Shown: in pieces, positions 16,203 to 28,522 of the stretch
How the letters are laid out: every line of letters begins with the position of its first letter
Numbering within the stretch: position 1 is the first letter of the stretch
From: JAXLYX01 sp046351215
GTDB taxonomy: Bacteria; Myxococcota_A; Polyangia; Polyangiales; Houyiibacteriaceae
Reading direction: 5' to 3'
Length of the DNA: 64,000 nt
NCBI GenBank assembly: GCA_046351215.1
Contig: JAXLYX010000007.1
Location: forward strand, 248,001-312,000
The notes under the pieces: model-generated
Database searches by the model: none
What the model saw: the letters and a program-made list of their open reading frames with translations, nothing else
Told to the model about the DNA's origin: nothing
Position numbers and translations under genes: made by a program

Positions 16203-16727
16203 GTGGACGTCCACTTCGTGCTCCCGGACCTGCGGAAGCTGGACGCCCTCAAGAGCGAGGCCCTGTCGCTGCCGTTCTTCTCGGACGAGCGCCCGTTGCG
16301 CGGCGCGCTCGGCCTCGTGGACTGGCGGCTCTGCGGACGGATCTCGCGCCTGCAGGCCGCCGGGGTCGTCGACGGGCATCTCGGGGAGACGGTGCTCGTC
16401 CCCGCGCGACCGAGGCTGACCTTCGAGAAGGTCTTCCTCTTCGGTCTCGGGCCCCGCACCTCGTTCGATCTCGACGTCTACGAGCGGGTCACGGAGCGGA
16501 TGCTCGCGACGCTCACGCAGGCGCGGGTCCGAGCGTCCGTGCTCGCCTTGCCTGGCCGCGCACTCGGGCTGGTCGATGCGACCACGGCGATGGAGGTCTT
16601 CCTCCGGATCGCCGAGAAGCATCCGGACCACGACGATGTGACGCTCGTCGAGGACGTGGAGGCGCAGAAGGCGATGCTCCCCATCGTGGAGCGGGAACGC
16701 CGACGCGCTCGCGCGAGCGTGGCCTGA
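16203..16727 (+). CDS. Stand-alone protein resembling the leucyl aminopeptidase N-terminal domain
   Basis: The 174-residue protein starts at GTG 16203, five bases after nusB. The sequence LRGALGLVDWRLCGRISRL, then GETVLVPARPRLTFEKVFLFGLGP, follows the pattern of the non-catalytic N-terminal (macro-fold-like) domain of M17 leucyl aminopeptidases. No metal ligands or NTDAEGR-type catalytic block follow, so it is not a peptidase. Small proteins of this type occur on their own in myxobacteria, but their role is not known to me. Being last in the riboflavin/nusB operon suggests coexpression only. Confidence 0.6.
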   Translation: MDVHFVLPDLRKLDALKSEALSLPFFSDERPLRGALGLVDWRLCGRISRLQAAGVVDGHLGETVLVPARPRLTFEKVFLFGLGPRTSFDLDVYERVTERMLATLTQARVRASVLALPGRALGLVDATTAMEVFLRIAEKHPDHDDVTLVEDVEAQKAMLPIVERERRRARASVA

Positions 16728-16746
16728 GGGGCCGCGCCCGGGTCGT

Positions 16747-18159
16747 TCAGCGACGCTTGCCGGCGGCCTTCTTCGCGGCCTTCGCGGGCTTGGCGGCCTT
16801 CGCGGGCTTGGCGGCCTTCGCGGGCTTGGCGGCCTTCGCGGGCTTGGCGGCCTTCGCGGGCTTGGCGGCCTTCGCGGGCTTGACGGCCTTCGCGGGCTTG
16901 ACGGCCTTCGCGGGCTTGGCGGCCTTCGCGGGCTTGGCGGCCTTCGCGGGCTTGGCGGCCTTCGCGGGCTTGGCGGCCTTCGCGGGCGCGGCGGCCTTCG
17001 CGGGCTTCGCTGGCGCAGCGGCCTTCGCGGGCGCGGCGGTCTTCACGGGCGCGGCGGCCTTCGCGGGCGCAGCGGCCTTCGCAGGCGCGGCGGCCTTCGC
17101 AGGCGCAGCGGCCTTCGCGGGCGCAGCGGCCTTCGCGGGCGCAGCGGCCTTCGCTGGCGCAGCGGCCTTCGCGGGCGCGGCGGCCTTCGCGGGCGCAGCG
17201 GCCTTCGCGGGCGCGGCGGCCTTCGCGGGCGCGGCGGCCTTCGCAGGCGCGGCCGGCGCGGCCTTCGCGGGCGCGGCGGCCTTCACGGGCTCGGCGGCCT
17301 TCGCGGGCGCGGCCGCGGCAACCGGCGCGGGTGCAGCCTTCTCGGCCTTCGCGGGGGACGCCTTGGCAGGCGCGCCCGCCTTGGAAGGCGCGCCGGCCTT
17401 GGCGGCGGCTCCCACGGCGCCCTTCGAGCCCAGGGTCCTCTTCGGCTTGCCAGGGATCTCGCCGCGGGACTCCTCGGCGGCGGCGCGGGCCGCCTTCGCC
17501 TTCGCGAGGGCAGCGGCCTTGCCGCCGCCTCCCTCGGCACGGAGCTGAGCGGCCTGGAGCTTCGCCGCGAGAATGGCTTCCTTCCGGGCGGCTTCCCGTG
17601 CGCGGGCTTCGCGCTCTTCCCGCTCCTGCTCCTGGCGGTCGAGACCGCTCAGCGCCTTGCGGATCGCCGCCCGGCGGGGTGAGGGCTCCGGTCGGCGCAG
17701 CGGCGCGATCTTCCGGAGGAGGGGCTGGGGGCGCTCGGGGTGAGCCGCGAGGGATTCGGCCGCGAGGCGGGCGAGGTAGGCGCGGAGCGGCTCGAGATAG
17801 CGCTCGGACCAGCGGCGCTCCATCGAGGCCCCGAGGCCCTGCGGAATGCCGGCGTGGTTCACGGTGACGCGAGTCCCGCCAGCGACGGGCTCGAGGAGGA
17901 TCTCGACGTGCGAGTCCGCATGCTCGCGGCCGAAGTCGCCCGCTCGGAGCGAGAGGGAGATGCGACGACCCGTCTCGAGCGAGAGGTGGTTTCCGATCAG
18001 ATCGAGGTCGAGGGAGTGCATCCGCCCGCCGATCCAGGGCTCGATGTGGGCTCGCGCCCCCGTGAAAGCCGCGTGTTGGCGCTCATCCATCCAGACCGCG
18101 AATACACGGTTCGGACTGGCTGGAACCACAGTCGATACGCGGAGTTCTTCGGTCGCCAT
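16747..18159 (-). CDS. SRPBCC (AHSA1-like) domain protein with histone-H1-like Lys/Ala/Pro tail
   Basis: The first 135 or so residues look like an AHSA1/START-type hydrophobic-ligand domain (STVVPASPNRVFAVWMDERQH, EPWIGGRMHSL, then GGTRVTVNHAGIP and a C-terminal helix WSERYLEPLRAYLARL). A charged coiled-coil-like linker runs from about 150 to 230 (RQEQEREEREARAREAARKE). The remaining 230 residues are almost only Ala, Lys and Pro: first AAPAK units, then KAAKPA units, ending KKAAGKRR, the composition of histone H1 and bacterial H1-like proteins. DNA or nucleoid binding by the tail is inferred. It is convergent with the LAP-N-like gene and divergent from the oxoprolinase gene. I know no characterised protein with this fusion. 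Confidence 0.75.
   Translation of the reverse strand: MATEELRVSTVVPASPNRVFAVWMDERQHAAFTGARAHIEPWIGGRMHSLDLDLIGNHLSLETGRRISLSLRAGDFGREHADSHVEILLEPVAGGTRVTVNHAGIPQGLGASMERRWSERYLEPLRAYLARLAAESLAAHPERPQPLLRKIAPLRRPEPSPRRAAIRKALSGLDRQEQEREEREARAREAARKEAILAAKLQAAQLRAEGGGGKAAALAKAKAARAAAEESRGEIPGKPKRTLGSKGAVGAAAKAGAPSKAGAPAKASPAKAEKAAPAPVAAAAPAKAAEPVKAAAPAKAAPAAPAKAAAPAKAAAPAKAAAPAKAAAPAKAAAPAKAAAPAKAAAPAKAAAPAKAAAPAKAAAPAKAAAPVKTAAPAKAAAPAKPAKAAAPAKAAKPAKAAKPAKAAKPAKAAKPAKAVKPAKAVKPAKAAKPAKAAKPAKAAKPAKAAKPAKAAKPAKAAKKAAGKRR
16781..16978. repeat. Eleven tandem copies of an 18-bp unit (KAAKPA tail)
   Basis: The unit ttcgcgggcttggcggcc runs unbroken from 16781 to 16978; nine copies are identical and two (16871 and 16889) carry one G-to-A change that gives valine on the minus strand. 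Low divergence implies recent expansion or ongoing homogenisation. Confidence 0.9.
16979..17312. repeat. Diverged tandem array related to the 18-bp unit (AAPAK tail)
   Basis: Continuing the same gene, the unit changes to ttcgcgggcgcggcggcc with scattered substitutions and some length changes (for example at 17250-17262 and 17000-17030). It encodes the AAPAK half of the tail. Greater divergence than the neighbouring array suggests it is older. Confidence 0.8.
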
Positions 18160-18399
18160 CGAAATCTCGCCCCCCGCCCGTCTCGCCCGTCCCTCGAAAA
18201 AAGTCTAGTGAATCCGAGACGCGCGTCCCAATTCCCGGCGAACACCACCGAATTGCCGTGGAATTCCGCCGAGCATACAGGAAACGGCGGGCGTTCGGGA
18301 AGAAGGGATGGCGATCGGGCTCCCTCCGCGAATGCGGACATTCCGTACCCACCCGCGCCCCTCGACGGCCGCCTGGCCTCGTGCTCTCCTCGGCAGCCC

Positions 18400-21933
<3,534 letters not shown>

Positions 21934-21987
21934 TTCGCCCGGCGGCCCCGTGGCGGAACCGGCCGGTCGTGATCATAGTGGGATCGA

Positions 21988-22506
21988 ATGTCCCTCCTCG
22001 ATCGCAGCAAGCGGGTCCTCGTCGACAAGATCCTCGGCGTCTCCGACACGCCGCACCGGATCGCGTGGGGCGTGGCGCTCGGCTTCCTGATCGCCTGGAC
22101 CCCGACCCTGGGCCTGCAGATCGTCCTCTACCTGGCCCTCGCGAGCCTGCTCGGAGCGAACAAGGTCTCGGGGATGCCGATCCTCTTCGTCATGAATCCC
22201 GCGACGATGCTGCCGGTCTGCTTCCTGAACTGGAAGCTCGGCAGCCTCGTGATGCACGGAGAGGTCGCGGCCGCGAGCTCGACGGCCGCGAACGCCGCCG
22301 CCGGGTTCGGGGGCAGCATGCTCGACCTCGCGTTCTGGCAGGCGGCCGGGAACAAGCTGCTCTCGATGGGCGTCGAAATCTGGGTCGGCGCCCTGGTCCT
22401 CGGCCTCGTCACCGGCATCCCCTCGTACTTCCTGACCCACCGGGCGGTCCGGACCTACCGGGACCGGTCCGTCGAAGGGTCGATGGCAGCGGCCTCGGTC
22501 GATTGA
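21988..22506 (+). CDS. DUF2062 family membrane protein
   Basis: The 172 residues include a run of hydrophobic segments: ALGFLIAWTPTLGLQIVLYL, SGMPILFVMNPATMLPVCFL and a C-terminal WVGALVLGLVTGIPSYFL. The glycine/proline pattern WTPTLGLQ and the NP turn in the second segment are typical of DUF2062. These proteins have two to four membrane helices and no known biochemical function; some are fused to glycosyltransferases. It lies between the oxoprolinase-like gene and lspA in the same direction, with about 50 bases on each side. Confidence 0.8.
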   Translation: MSLLDRSKRVLVDKILGVSDTPHRIAWGVALGFLIAWTPTLGLQIVLYLALASLLGANKVSGMPILFVMNPATMLPVCFLNWKLGSLVMHGEVAAASSTAANAAAGFGGSMLDLAFWQAAGNKLLSMGVEIWVGALVLGLVTGIPSYFLTHRAVRTYRDRSVEGSMAAASVD

Positions 22507-22552
22507 CCGCGCGGACGCGGCTGGTAGCATCCCGCGTCCTTCCGGAGGCATC

Positions 22553-23335
22553 GTGTCCGAGCGCCACTTTCCGCGTCCCTTCTCGCCGCGCACGCGGAAG
22601 TCCATCGTTCTCGCGTTCCTGACGACGCTCGTGCTCCTCGCCCTGGATCTCGGGTCGAAGGAATGGGCCATCCGCGAGCTCTCGGCGCGCCGCGTCGGCA
22701 CCCCGACCGCCGTCTGCCAGCCGGATCAATTCGGCTACACGCCGACGCAGCGCATCGTCCGGCCGCCCCACGAGATCGTCCCCGGCTTCTTCGAGATGCG
22801 GTACGCGGAGAATTGCGGTGCCGCGTTCGGGTTCCTGAACGACGAGACCAGCGTCGCGAAGAACGCGCTCTTCTACGGCGCGGCCGTGGGCTGCGCGCTC
22901 CTGCTCGCCTGGATGTACGCGACGGGACGCGGCGGCCCGGCGTTCGCCCTCGCGGTCCCGCTCGTGGTCTCGGGCGCGATCGGAAACCTCGTCGATCGCC
23001 TGAGGTTCGGGTACGTCGTCGACTTCATCCGGTTCTACGGCGAGAACTGGCAGTACCCGACCTTCAACGTCGCCGACATCGGCATCACGGTCGGCGTCGG
23101 CCTGCTCGTCATCGACGGCATCCGCGAGAGCAAGCTCGACCGCGAGGCGGCCAAGCGCCAGGAGGCGCACGAACAGGCCCTCGCCGAGGGTGCGAGCACG
23201 GCCGGCGCAGCGGACGAGGGCGCGGTCGCCGAGGCCGCCGAGAGCGACGCCGCGGAAGCTCCGGAGCCGGTCGAGGATCCGCTCACGGGCGAAGACGAGA
23301 CGCCGGCCACGGACCCGACCTCGACCGAGGCCTGA
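22553..23335 (+). CDS. lspA: Lipoprotein signal peptidase (signal peptidase II) with acidic C-terminal tail
   Basis: LspA cleaves the signal peptide of prolipoproteins after Lgt has attached diacylglycerol. GTG 22553 gives 260 residues. The catalytic aspartates sit in GNLVDRLRFGYVVDFI and FNVADIGI, and four membrane segments are visible. The insert after the first helix (residues 48-75, VGTPTAVCQPDQFGYTPTQR) is longer than in E. coli. After the last helix comes a tail of about 70 residues rich in Glu, Ala and Asp, ending TDPTSTEA, which ordinary LspA lacks. lgt follows 13 bases later, so the two lipoprotein-maturation enzymes are coexpressed. Confidence 0.93.
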   Translation: MSERHFPRPFSPRTRKSIVLAFLTTLVLLALDLGSKEWAIRELSARRVGTPTAVCQPDQFGYTPTQRIVRPPHEIVPGFFEMRYAENCGAAFGFLNDETSVAKNALFYGAAVGCALLLAWMYATGRGGPAFALAVPLVVSGAIGNLVDRLRFGYVVDFIRFYGENWQYPTFNVADIGITVGVGLLVIDGIRESKLDREAAKRQEAHEQALAEGASTAGAADEGAVAEAAESDAAEAPEPVEDPLTGEDETPATDPTSTEA

Positions 23336-23348
23336 GCGAGGAGGGGAC

Positions 23349-24278
23349 GTGTTCCCGACGCTTCTCGAGGTCTTCGGCGAGCCGCTCCCCGCGTACTTCA
23401 CGCTCCTCGTGCTGGGGTTCGCCCTGGCGACGTTCCTCGCCGCCCGGGGGGCGACCCGCCTCGGCCTCGACCGCGAGGTGATGATCGACGTCGGTCTCTA
23501 CTCGCTGATCTGGGGCGTGGCCGGAGGCCGCGTCCTCCACGTCCTCGCCGACGGATATTTCTGGGACTACGTCCACCTCTGCACCGACCCTTCGAAGGTC
23601 GCGTGGCACATCACGCGAGAGCAGTGCACCAACGTGGCGGGGATCTGGGATCGCGCCGCCGAGGTCTGCCGCCCGGCGGAGCGCAATTGCTTCGCGTGGG
23701 CCGAGTTCTGGAGGGGAGGGCTCGCGTACTACGGTGGCCTCGTCGCGGCGCTCGCCTTCGGGACCTGGTTCCTCCGGAAGGAGCGCTTCCCGATCGGCAA
23801 GGGCCTCGACCTCGTGGGCATGGTGCTGCCCGTCGGTCTCTTCTTCGGTCGCATGGGCTGCTTCCTCGGAGGATGCTGCTTCGGCGTGCGCCACGACGGG
23901 CCGCTCGCCGTCCGCTTCCCCGCTTGGTCCCCCGCGAGCGAATCGCAGTGGCGCGAGCACCTGCTCTCGAGCCCCGGGCTGCCCTCGCTCCCGGTGCATC
24001 CCGCGCAGCTCTACGAGGCGATCGGCTGCCTCGGCATCGGGGCCTTCCTGTTCTTCTACCTGCACGGACGCAAGCGCTTCGACGGGCAGATCATGCTCGC
24101 ATTCCTCGGCCTCTACGCCGTCCTCCGGTTCGCGCTCGAGTACGTGCGTGCCGACGATCGCGGCGGCTTCGCCGGGCTCTCCACGTCCCAGTGGATCAGC
24201 GTCGTCGCCGTGGCGGCGGTGGCCGCGACGTGGGGCTGGGCCCGACGGCGGGCCACGGAGCGCGCGCTCACAGCGTGA
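23349..24278 (+). CDS. lgt: Prolipoprotein diacylglyceryl transferase
   Basis: Lgt transfers diacylglycerol from phosphatidylglycerol to the lipobox cysteine. The GTG at 23349 follows GAGGAGGGG at good spacing. The protein (309 residues) has about seven membrane helices, the essential arginine region GLFFGRMGCFLGGCCFG and the C-terminal HPAQLYEAIG, FLGLYAVLRFALEYVRAD. An insert of about 40 residues with four cysteines (residues 80-120, LCTDPSK to PAERNCFAWAEF) interrupts the region before GGLAYYGGLV. It ends 11 bases inside the convergent phosphoesterase gene. The pair with lspA fits the several lipoprotein genes in the window. Confidence 0.95.
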   Translation: MFPTLLEVFGEPLPAYFTLLVLGFALATFLAARGATRLGLDREVMIDVGLYSLIWGVAGGRVLHVLADGYFWDYVHLCTDPSKVAWHITREQCTNVAGIWDRAAEVCRPAERNCFAWAEFWRGGLAYYGGLVAALAFGTWFLRKERFPIGKGLDLVGMVLPVGLFFGRMGCFLGGCCFGVRHDGPLAVRFPAWSPASESQWREHLLSSPGLPSLPVHPAQLYEAIGCLGIGAFLFFYLHGRKRFDGQIMLAFLGLYAVLRFALEYVRADDRGGFAGLSTSQWISVVAVAAVAATWGWARRRATERALTA

Positions 24279-25254
24279 GCACGAAGTTGTCGTCGGGGTC
24301 GACCGTCCGGACCTCGCCGTACCAGGGCGAGAACGTCCTGACCGTCGCGCTCGAGAGGTCTTCGCGCACCTCGACGAGGCGGAGGTAGCCGCCGCCCCCC
24401 TCGGGCAGCGTCTGGTAGTTGCCGAGCAGCTGGTGGACGTAGTGCCCGTCGGACGCGATCGACGAGACGCGGCCCACGCCGTCGTCGAGGACGTGGCCCG
24501 AGAAGACGAAGCGCACGTAGCCGTGATCGCGGAGCAGGCCGTTCCAGAGCTCGAGGCCGTCCGTGACCCCCGTCGAGGTGGCCACTCCGTAGTGGTAGGG
24601 CGACCACGCCTGGTAGGGCCGGCCGACGTGGTCGTAGAGCGTGTCGTCGTCGTACGTGTGGGCGTGCGTCACGACGATCGACGGCACCCCCGGGTTCGCG
24701 TCGAGCACCGAGCGGGCCCAGGCGACGACCTCGGGACGCGGACCGAACTCGAGGCCGACGACGAGGAAATCGCCGGCCGGCGTCGGGAAGCGATGGAAGG
24801 TGTTGGCGACGTCCCCCGGCGCGAACGAGCCCTCGAACGTCGGCTGCGACGAGACCTCCGCGTAGGGGAAGTAGAGGTCCATGCGCGAGCTGCGATCGAC
24901 GGCCGTTCCGTCCGCGAGGTCGTGGTTCCCCGGGACGAGGAGATAGGGGATCTGACCGTCGAGCGTCGTCATCGCGGACTTCGCGTTCATCCACTGCGCG
25001 TCGGAGTCGTCGTTCGTGATGTCGCCGACGTGCATCACGCCGACGATGCGTCGCGCTTCCTTCTGGGCGACGATCCAGCGCGTCTGGGCCTGGAAGATGC
25101 GGGGGAAGCTCTGCGTGTAGAACTGCGTGTCGGGCAGGACCACGAACGTGAAGGACGCCGGCTCGACCGGGGGCAGACGACCGCTCGCCGCCCCGTCGTC
25201 ACAGCCCCCGAGGAGGAGGCTCGCGAGAACGAGAGCGGCGAGCCGGGGGATCAC
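24268..25254 (-). CDS. Lipoprotein metallophosphoesterase (calcineurin-like)
   Basis: The start is GTG 25254, overlapping the ileS TGA. The 328 residues begin with a signal peptide and the lipobox LLLGGC. The mature protein has the five metal-binding blocks of calcineurin-like phosphoesterases: LPDTQFY, GDITND, GNHD, THAHTYDDD and FSGH. It has the GNHD block typical of secreted or periplasmic members, so a phosphate ester outside the cytoplasm is the likely target, but the substrate is not predictable. It is cotranscribed with ileS, whose stop overlaps its start, without an obvious functional link. The last 11 bases overlap lgt. Confidence 0.88.
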   Translation of the reverse strand: MIPRLAALVLASLLLGGCDDGAASGRLPPVEPASFTFVVLPDTQFYTQSFPRIFQAQTRWIVAQKEARRIVGVMHVGDITNDDSDAQWMNAKSAMTTLDGQIPYLLVPGNHDLADGTAVDRSSRMDLYFPYAEVSSQPTFEGSFAPGDVANTFHRFPTPAGDFLVVGLEFGPRPEVVAWARSVLDANPGVPSIVVTHAHTYDDDTLYDHVGRPYQAWSPYHYGVATSTGVTDGLELWNGLLRDHGYVRFVFSGHVLDDGVGRVSSIASDGHYVHQLLGNYQTLPEGGGGYLRLVEVREDLSSATVRTFSPWYGEVRTVDPDDNFVLTL

Positions 25255-28200
25255 GCGAGCTCCACCCAGAAGCGCAGCTCGCTGCCGTCGACGTCGGCCG
25301 TTTCGGGCTCGCCCGCGCCCGCGCCGCGCGCGAACGAGGTCGCGAGGACCTCTCCGGCGACGTAGGCCGAGTGCTCCTCGATCGCGCGTCCGAGCTCGCC
25401 CTCGGCCTCGAAGAGCACGTGGATGCGCGCCTCGTGCGCGTAGTCGCGCCCCTTCCGGATGCGCTGGATGCGGCTCACGACTTCGCGGGCGAAGCCCATC
25501 CGCTTGAGCTCGTCGGTGATGCGCGTGTCGAGGACGACGACGCGACCGGCCGACGAGGCGGCGCGGAAATCGGCCTTGGCGACGAGGCGGACCTCGATCT
25601 CGTCCGGACCGAGCTCGATCGGGCCCGAGGGCAGGGCGAGGACGATCTTGCCGTTCGCCGCCATCTCCGCGTGCAGCTCCGAGCCGTTCGCGGCGCCGAG
25701 CGCCTTCTTGCACTCGGGCAGCTTCTGGCCGAGCTTCGGGCCGAGCACGCGGAAGTTCGGGAGCAGCTGGAAGTCGACGTACTTCGCGGGCTCCTCCGTG
25801 AAGGTCAGCGCGACGACGTTGAGCTCGTCCTTGATGTCCTGCGCGAAGCGCTCGAGGCTCGTGCGCTCGGCCTCGCTCGCGACGACGAGGATCGCCTCGC
25901 CGAGCGGCTGGCGCGTCTTGATCTTCGCGTCGTTGCGGACGCGCTGGCCGAGCGTGACCGCCTGGCGCGCGAGGTCGACGGCGGCGACCAGGGCGTCGGC
26001 GCGACGCGCCTCGTCGGCCTGCGGATACGCCGCGAGGTGCACGGAGACCGGTGCCGAGGCGTCGAGCTTGCGCACGAGGTTCTGGTACAGGCCCTCCGCC
26101 AGGAAGGGAGCGAACGGCGCCACGAGCTTCGCGAGATCGACGAGCACCTCGTAGAGCGTCGCGAACGCGGCGGCCTTGTCGGCCGAGTCTCCCTCGGACC
26201 AGAAGCGGTCGCGGCTGCGGCGCACGTACCAATTCGAGAGCGCGTCGACGAACTCGTCGACGTGGCGGACCGCCATGTGGCTCTTGTACGCGTCGAGCTC
26301 GTCGCGCACGCGGCGCACCGTGAGGTCGAGCTCCGCGAGGATGTAGCGGTCGAGGAGCGCACGCTCGGCGATGGCGGGGCGCGGCGAGGCCGGCGTCCAG
26401 CCGTCGATGTTCGCGTACGTGACGAGGAAGCTGTAGACGTTCCAGATCTTCAGCAGGAACTCGCGGACGGCGTCGTTCACTGCGCCCTCGAAGAAGCGCG
26501 TGTTCTGGCCGGGCACGGTGCCGCTGTAGAGCGCCCAGCGGACGCCGTCGGCGCCCATGCGCTCCATCATCACCATCGGATCGGTGTAGTTCTTGAGGCT
26601 CTTCGAGTACTTGAGCCCCTTCTCGTCGGTGAGCAGGCCGAGCACGACGCAGTTCTTGAAGGGCTGCGGATGCGCGCGCTCCGGGAAGAGCAGGGTGTTG
26701 ATCGTGAGCAGCGAGTAGAACCAGCCGCGCGTCTGGTCGACGGCCTCGGTGATGAAGTCCGCCGGGAAACAGCGAGCGAAGGCCTCTGCGTTCTGGTGCG
26801 GATATCCCCACTGCGCGAAGGGCATGCAGCCGGAGTCGAACCAGCAGTCGATGACCTCGGAAACGCGGCGGTAGACGCCGTCCTCGCCGGGCACGGTGAA
26901 CGTGACCTGATCGATCCACGGCTTGTGGACCATGAGGTCGTCCGAGAGCGAGGGATCCTTCGCCTTCGCCTCCTCGAAATGCTGGAACGCCTTCGGATTG
27001 CGCTCGAGGAGCTCCTTCGAGCTGCCGATGGCGACCATCTTGCCGGAGACGTCGTTCACCCAGATCGGGAGCGGCGTGCCCCAGAAGCGCTCGCGCGAGA
27101 GCGCCCAGTCCACGTTGCCCTCGAGGAACTGCCCCATGCGGCCGTTCTTGATGTGCTCGGGCTCCCAGTGGACCTGCTGGTTGTTGTCGATGACGTGGTG
27201 GATCTCCTGCGTCGTCCGGATGAACCAGCTTCGACGCGCGTACTGGATCAGCGGATCCGACGACTTGCGCCAGCAGAACGGATAGTCGTGACGGTAGACC
27301 TCTTCCTTGAAGAGGAGCCCGCGGCGCTTGAGGTCGCGGATGATGTCGCGATCGGCTTCCTTGCAGAAGCGACCCGCGAAATCCGTCACCTCGGGAGGGA
27401 AGGTGCCGTCGCTCTTCACGAGCTGGAGGAAGCCGAGGCCCTTCTCCTTGCAGGCGCGGAAGTCGTCCTCGCCGAAGGCCGGCGCGAGATGGACGAGGCC
27501 GGTGCCGCTGTCGAGCGTGACGAAGTCGGCGACGATGGCGAGATGCGAGTCGCCTCCCTCGGGCTTCGCGTACGCGAAGGGCGCGACGTAGCGCGTGCCC
27601 GCGAGCTCCGAGCCCTTGGTCGTCGCGACGACCTCGTGCGGCTGCTTGCCGAGGAGCTTCTCGACGAGCGCGGCCGCGAGGATCACGCGAGAGCCGTCCT
27701 CGAGCGCCACCGTCGCGTAGTCGGTCTCGGCGCGGAGCGCGAGCGCGACGTTGGACGGAAGGGTCCAGGGCGTGGTCGTCCACGCGAGGAACGAGGTGTT
27801 CTCCTGGCCGACGACGGGGAAGCGCACGAAGACCGACGGATCGTCGACCTCCTTGTAGCCCTGGCCGACCTCGCCGGCGGAGAGGGCCGTTCCGCCCTGC
27901 GCCCACCACCAGACGACCTTGTAGCCCTGGTAGAGCAGGCCCTGCTCGAACATCGTCTTGAGCGCCCACCACACGCTCTCGACGTAGGACTTGTGGAAGG
28001 TGACGTAGGCCTGATCGAGATCGACCCAGAAGCCGATCCGCCGAGTCATCCGGCGCCACTCGCCGATGTACTTGAAGACCGAGTCGATGCACTGCTTCGA
28101 GAAGGCCTCGACGCCGTACTGCTCGATGGCCTCCTTGCCGGAGATGCCGAGCATCTTCTCGACCTCGACCTCGACGGGCAGGCCGTGCGTGTCCCAGCCG

Positions 28201-28448
28201 CCGCGGCGGGGCACGTAGTAGCCGCACATCGTCCGGTAGCGGAGGAAGACGTCCTTCATCACGCGCGTGAGCACGTGGCCGGCGTGCGGCATGCCGTTCG
28301 CGGTCGGCGGTCCCTCGAAGAAGACGAAGGGCTCGGCGTGCTCGCGCCCCTCGAGGGTCTTCTCGAAGACCCTCTCTTTCTCCCAGAGCTCGAGGAGCTT
28401 CTGGTCGAGCTCGGGGAAGGAGACCTGCGGCGATACGGGGTCGAACAT
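25251..28448 (-). CDS. ileS: Isoleucyl-tRNA synthetase, type 2 (IleS2-like)
   Basis: IleS charges tRNA-Ile. The chosen ATG at 28448 gives MFDPVSPQVSFPELDQ, the usual opening of type 2 enzymes; GTG 28466 would add six residues. The 1065-residue protein has the HIGH-type motif as PHAGH and the signature loop as KYSKS, not the common KMSKS. The editing domain has WTTTPWTLPSNVAL and GEDDF. There is no separate C-terminal zinc finger of the E. coli kind. Type 2 enzymes are often less sensitive to mupirocin, which is family knowledge and not read here. It is divergent from folD and upstream of the phosphoesterase gene, with which it shares a GTGA overlap. Confidence 0.95.
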   Translation of the reverse strand: MFDPVSPQVSFPELDQKLLELWEKERVFEKTLEGREHAEPFVFFEGPPTANGMPHAGHVLTRVMKDVFLRYRTMCGYYVPRRGGWDTHGLPVEVEVEKMLGISGKEAIEQYGVEAFSKQCIDSVFKYIGEWRRMTRRIGFWVDLDQAYVTFHKSYVESVWWALKTMFEQGLLYQGYKVVWWWAQGGTALSAGEVGQGYKEVDDPSVFVRFPVVGQENTSFLAWTTTPWTLPSNVALALRAETDYATVALEDGSRVILAAALVEKLLGKQPHEVVATTKGSELAGTRYVAPFAYAKPEGGDSHLAIVADFVTLDSGTGLVHLAPAFGEDDFRACKEKGLGFLQLVKSDGTFPPEVTDFAGRFCKEADRDIIRDLKRRGLLFKEEVYRHDYPFCWRKSSDPLIQYARRSWFIRTTQEIHHVIDNNQQVHWEPEHIKNGRMGQFLEGNVDWALSRERFWGTPLPIWVNDVSGKMVAIGSSKELLERNPKAFQHFEEAKAKDPSLSDDLMVHKPWIDQVTFTVPGEDGVYRRVSEVIDCWFDSGCMPFAQWGYPHQNAEAFARCFPADFITEAVDQTRGWFYSLLTINTLLFPERAHPQPFKNCVVLGLLTDEKGLKYSKSLKNYTDPMVMMERMGADGVRWALYSGTVPGQNTRFFEGAVNDAVREFLLKIWNVYSFLVTYANIDGWTPASPRPAIAERALLDRYILAELDLTVRRVRDELDAYKSHMAVRHVDEFVDALSNWYVRRSRDRFWSEGDSADKAAAFATLYEVLVDLAKLVAPFAPFLAEGLYQNLVRKLDASAPVSVHLAAYPQADEARRADALVAAVDLARQAVTLGQRVRNDAKIKTRQPLGEAILVVASEAERTSLERFAQDIKDELNVVALTFTEEPAKYVDFQLLPNFRVLGPKLGQKLPECKKALGAANGSELHAEMAANGKIVLALPSGPIELGPDEIEVRLVAKADFRAASSAGRVVVLDTRITDELKRMGFAREVVSRIQRIRKGRDYAHEARIHVLFEAEGELGRAIEEHSAYVAGEVLATSFARGAGAGEPETADVDGSELRFWVELA

Positions 28449-28522
28449 GGCGTGCGGGTTTACCACGGACTCCGTGGGCTTCCACCTTCCCTGGCCCCCC
28501 CCGGGCTGCTATCCCTCGCGCC

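Noticed and set aside
16747..17312. Repeat array read as CRISPR
   Set aside because: Units are 18 bp head to tail without spacers and in frame in a coding gene.
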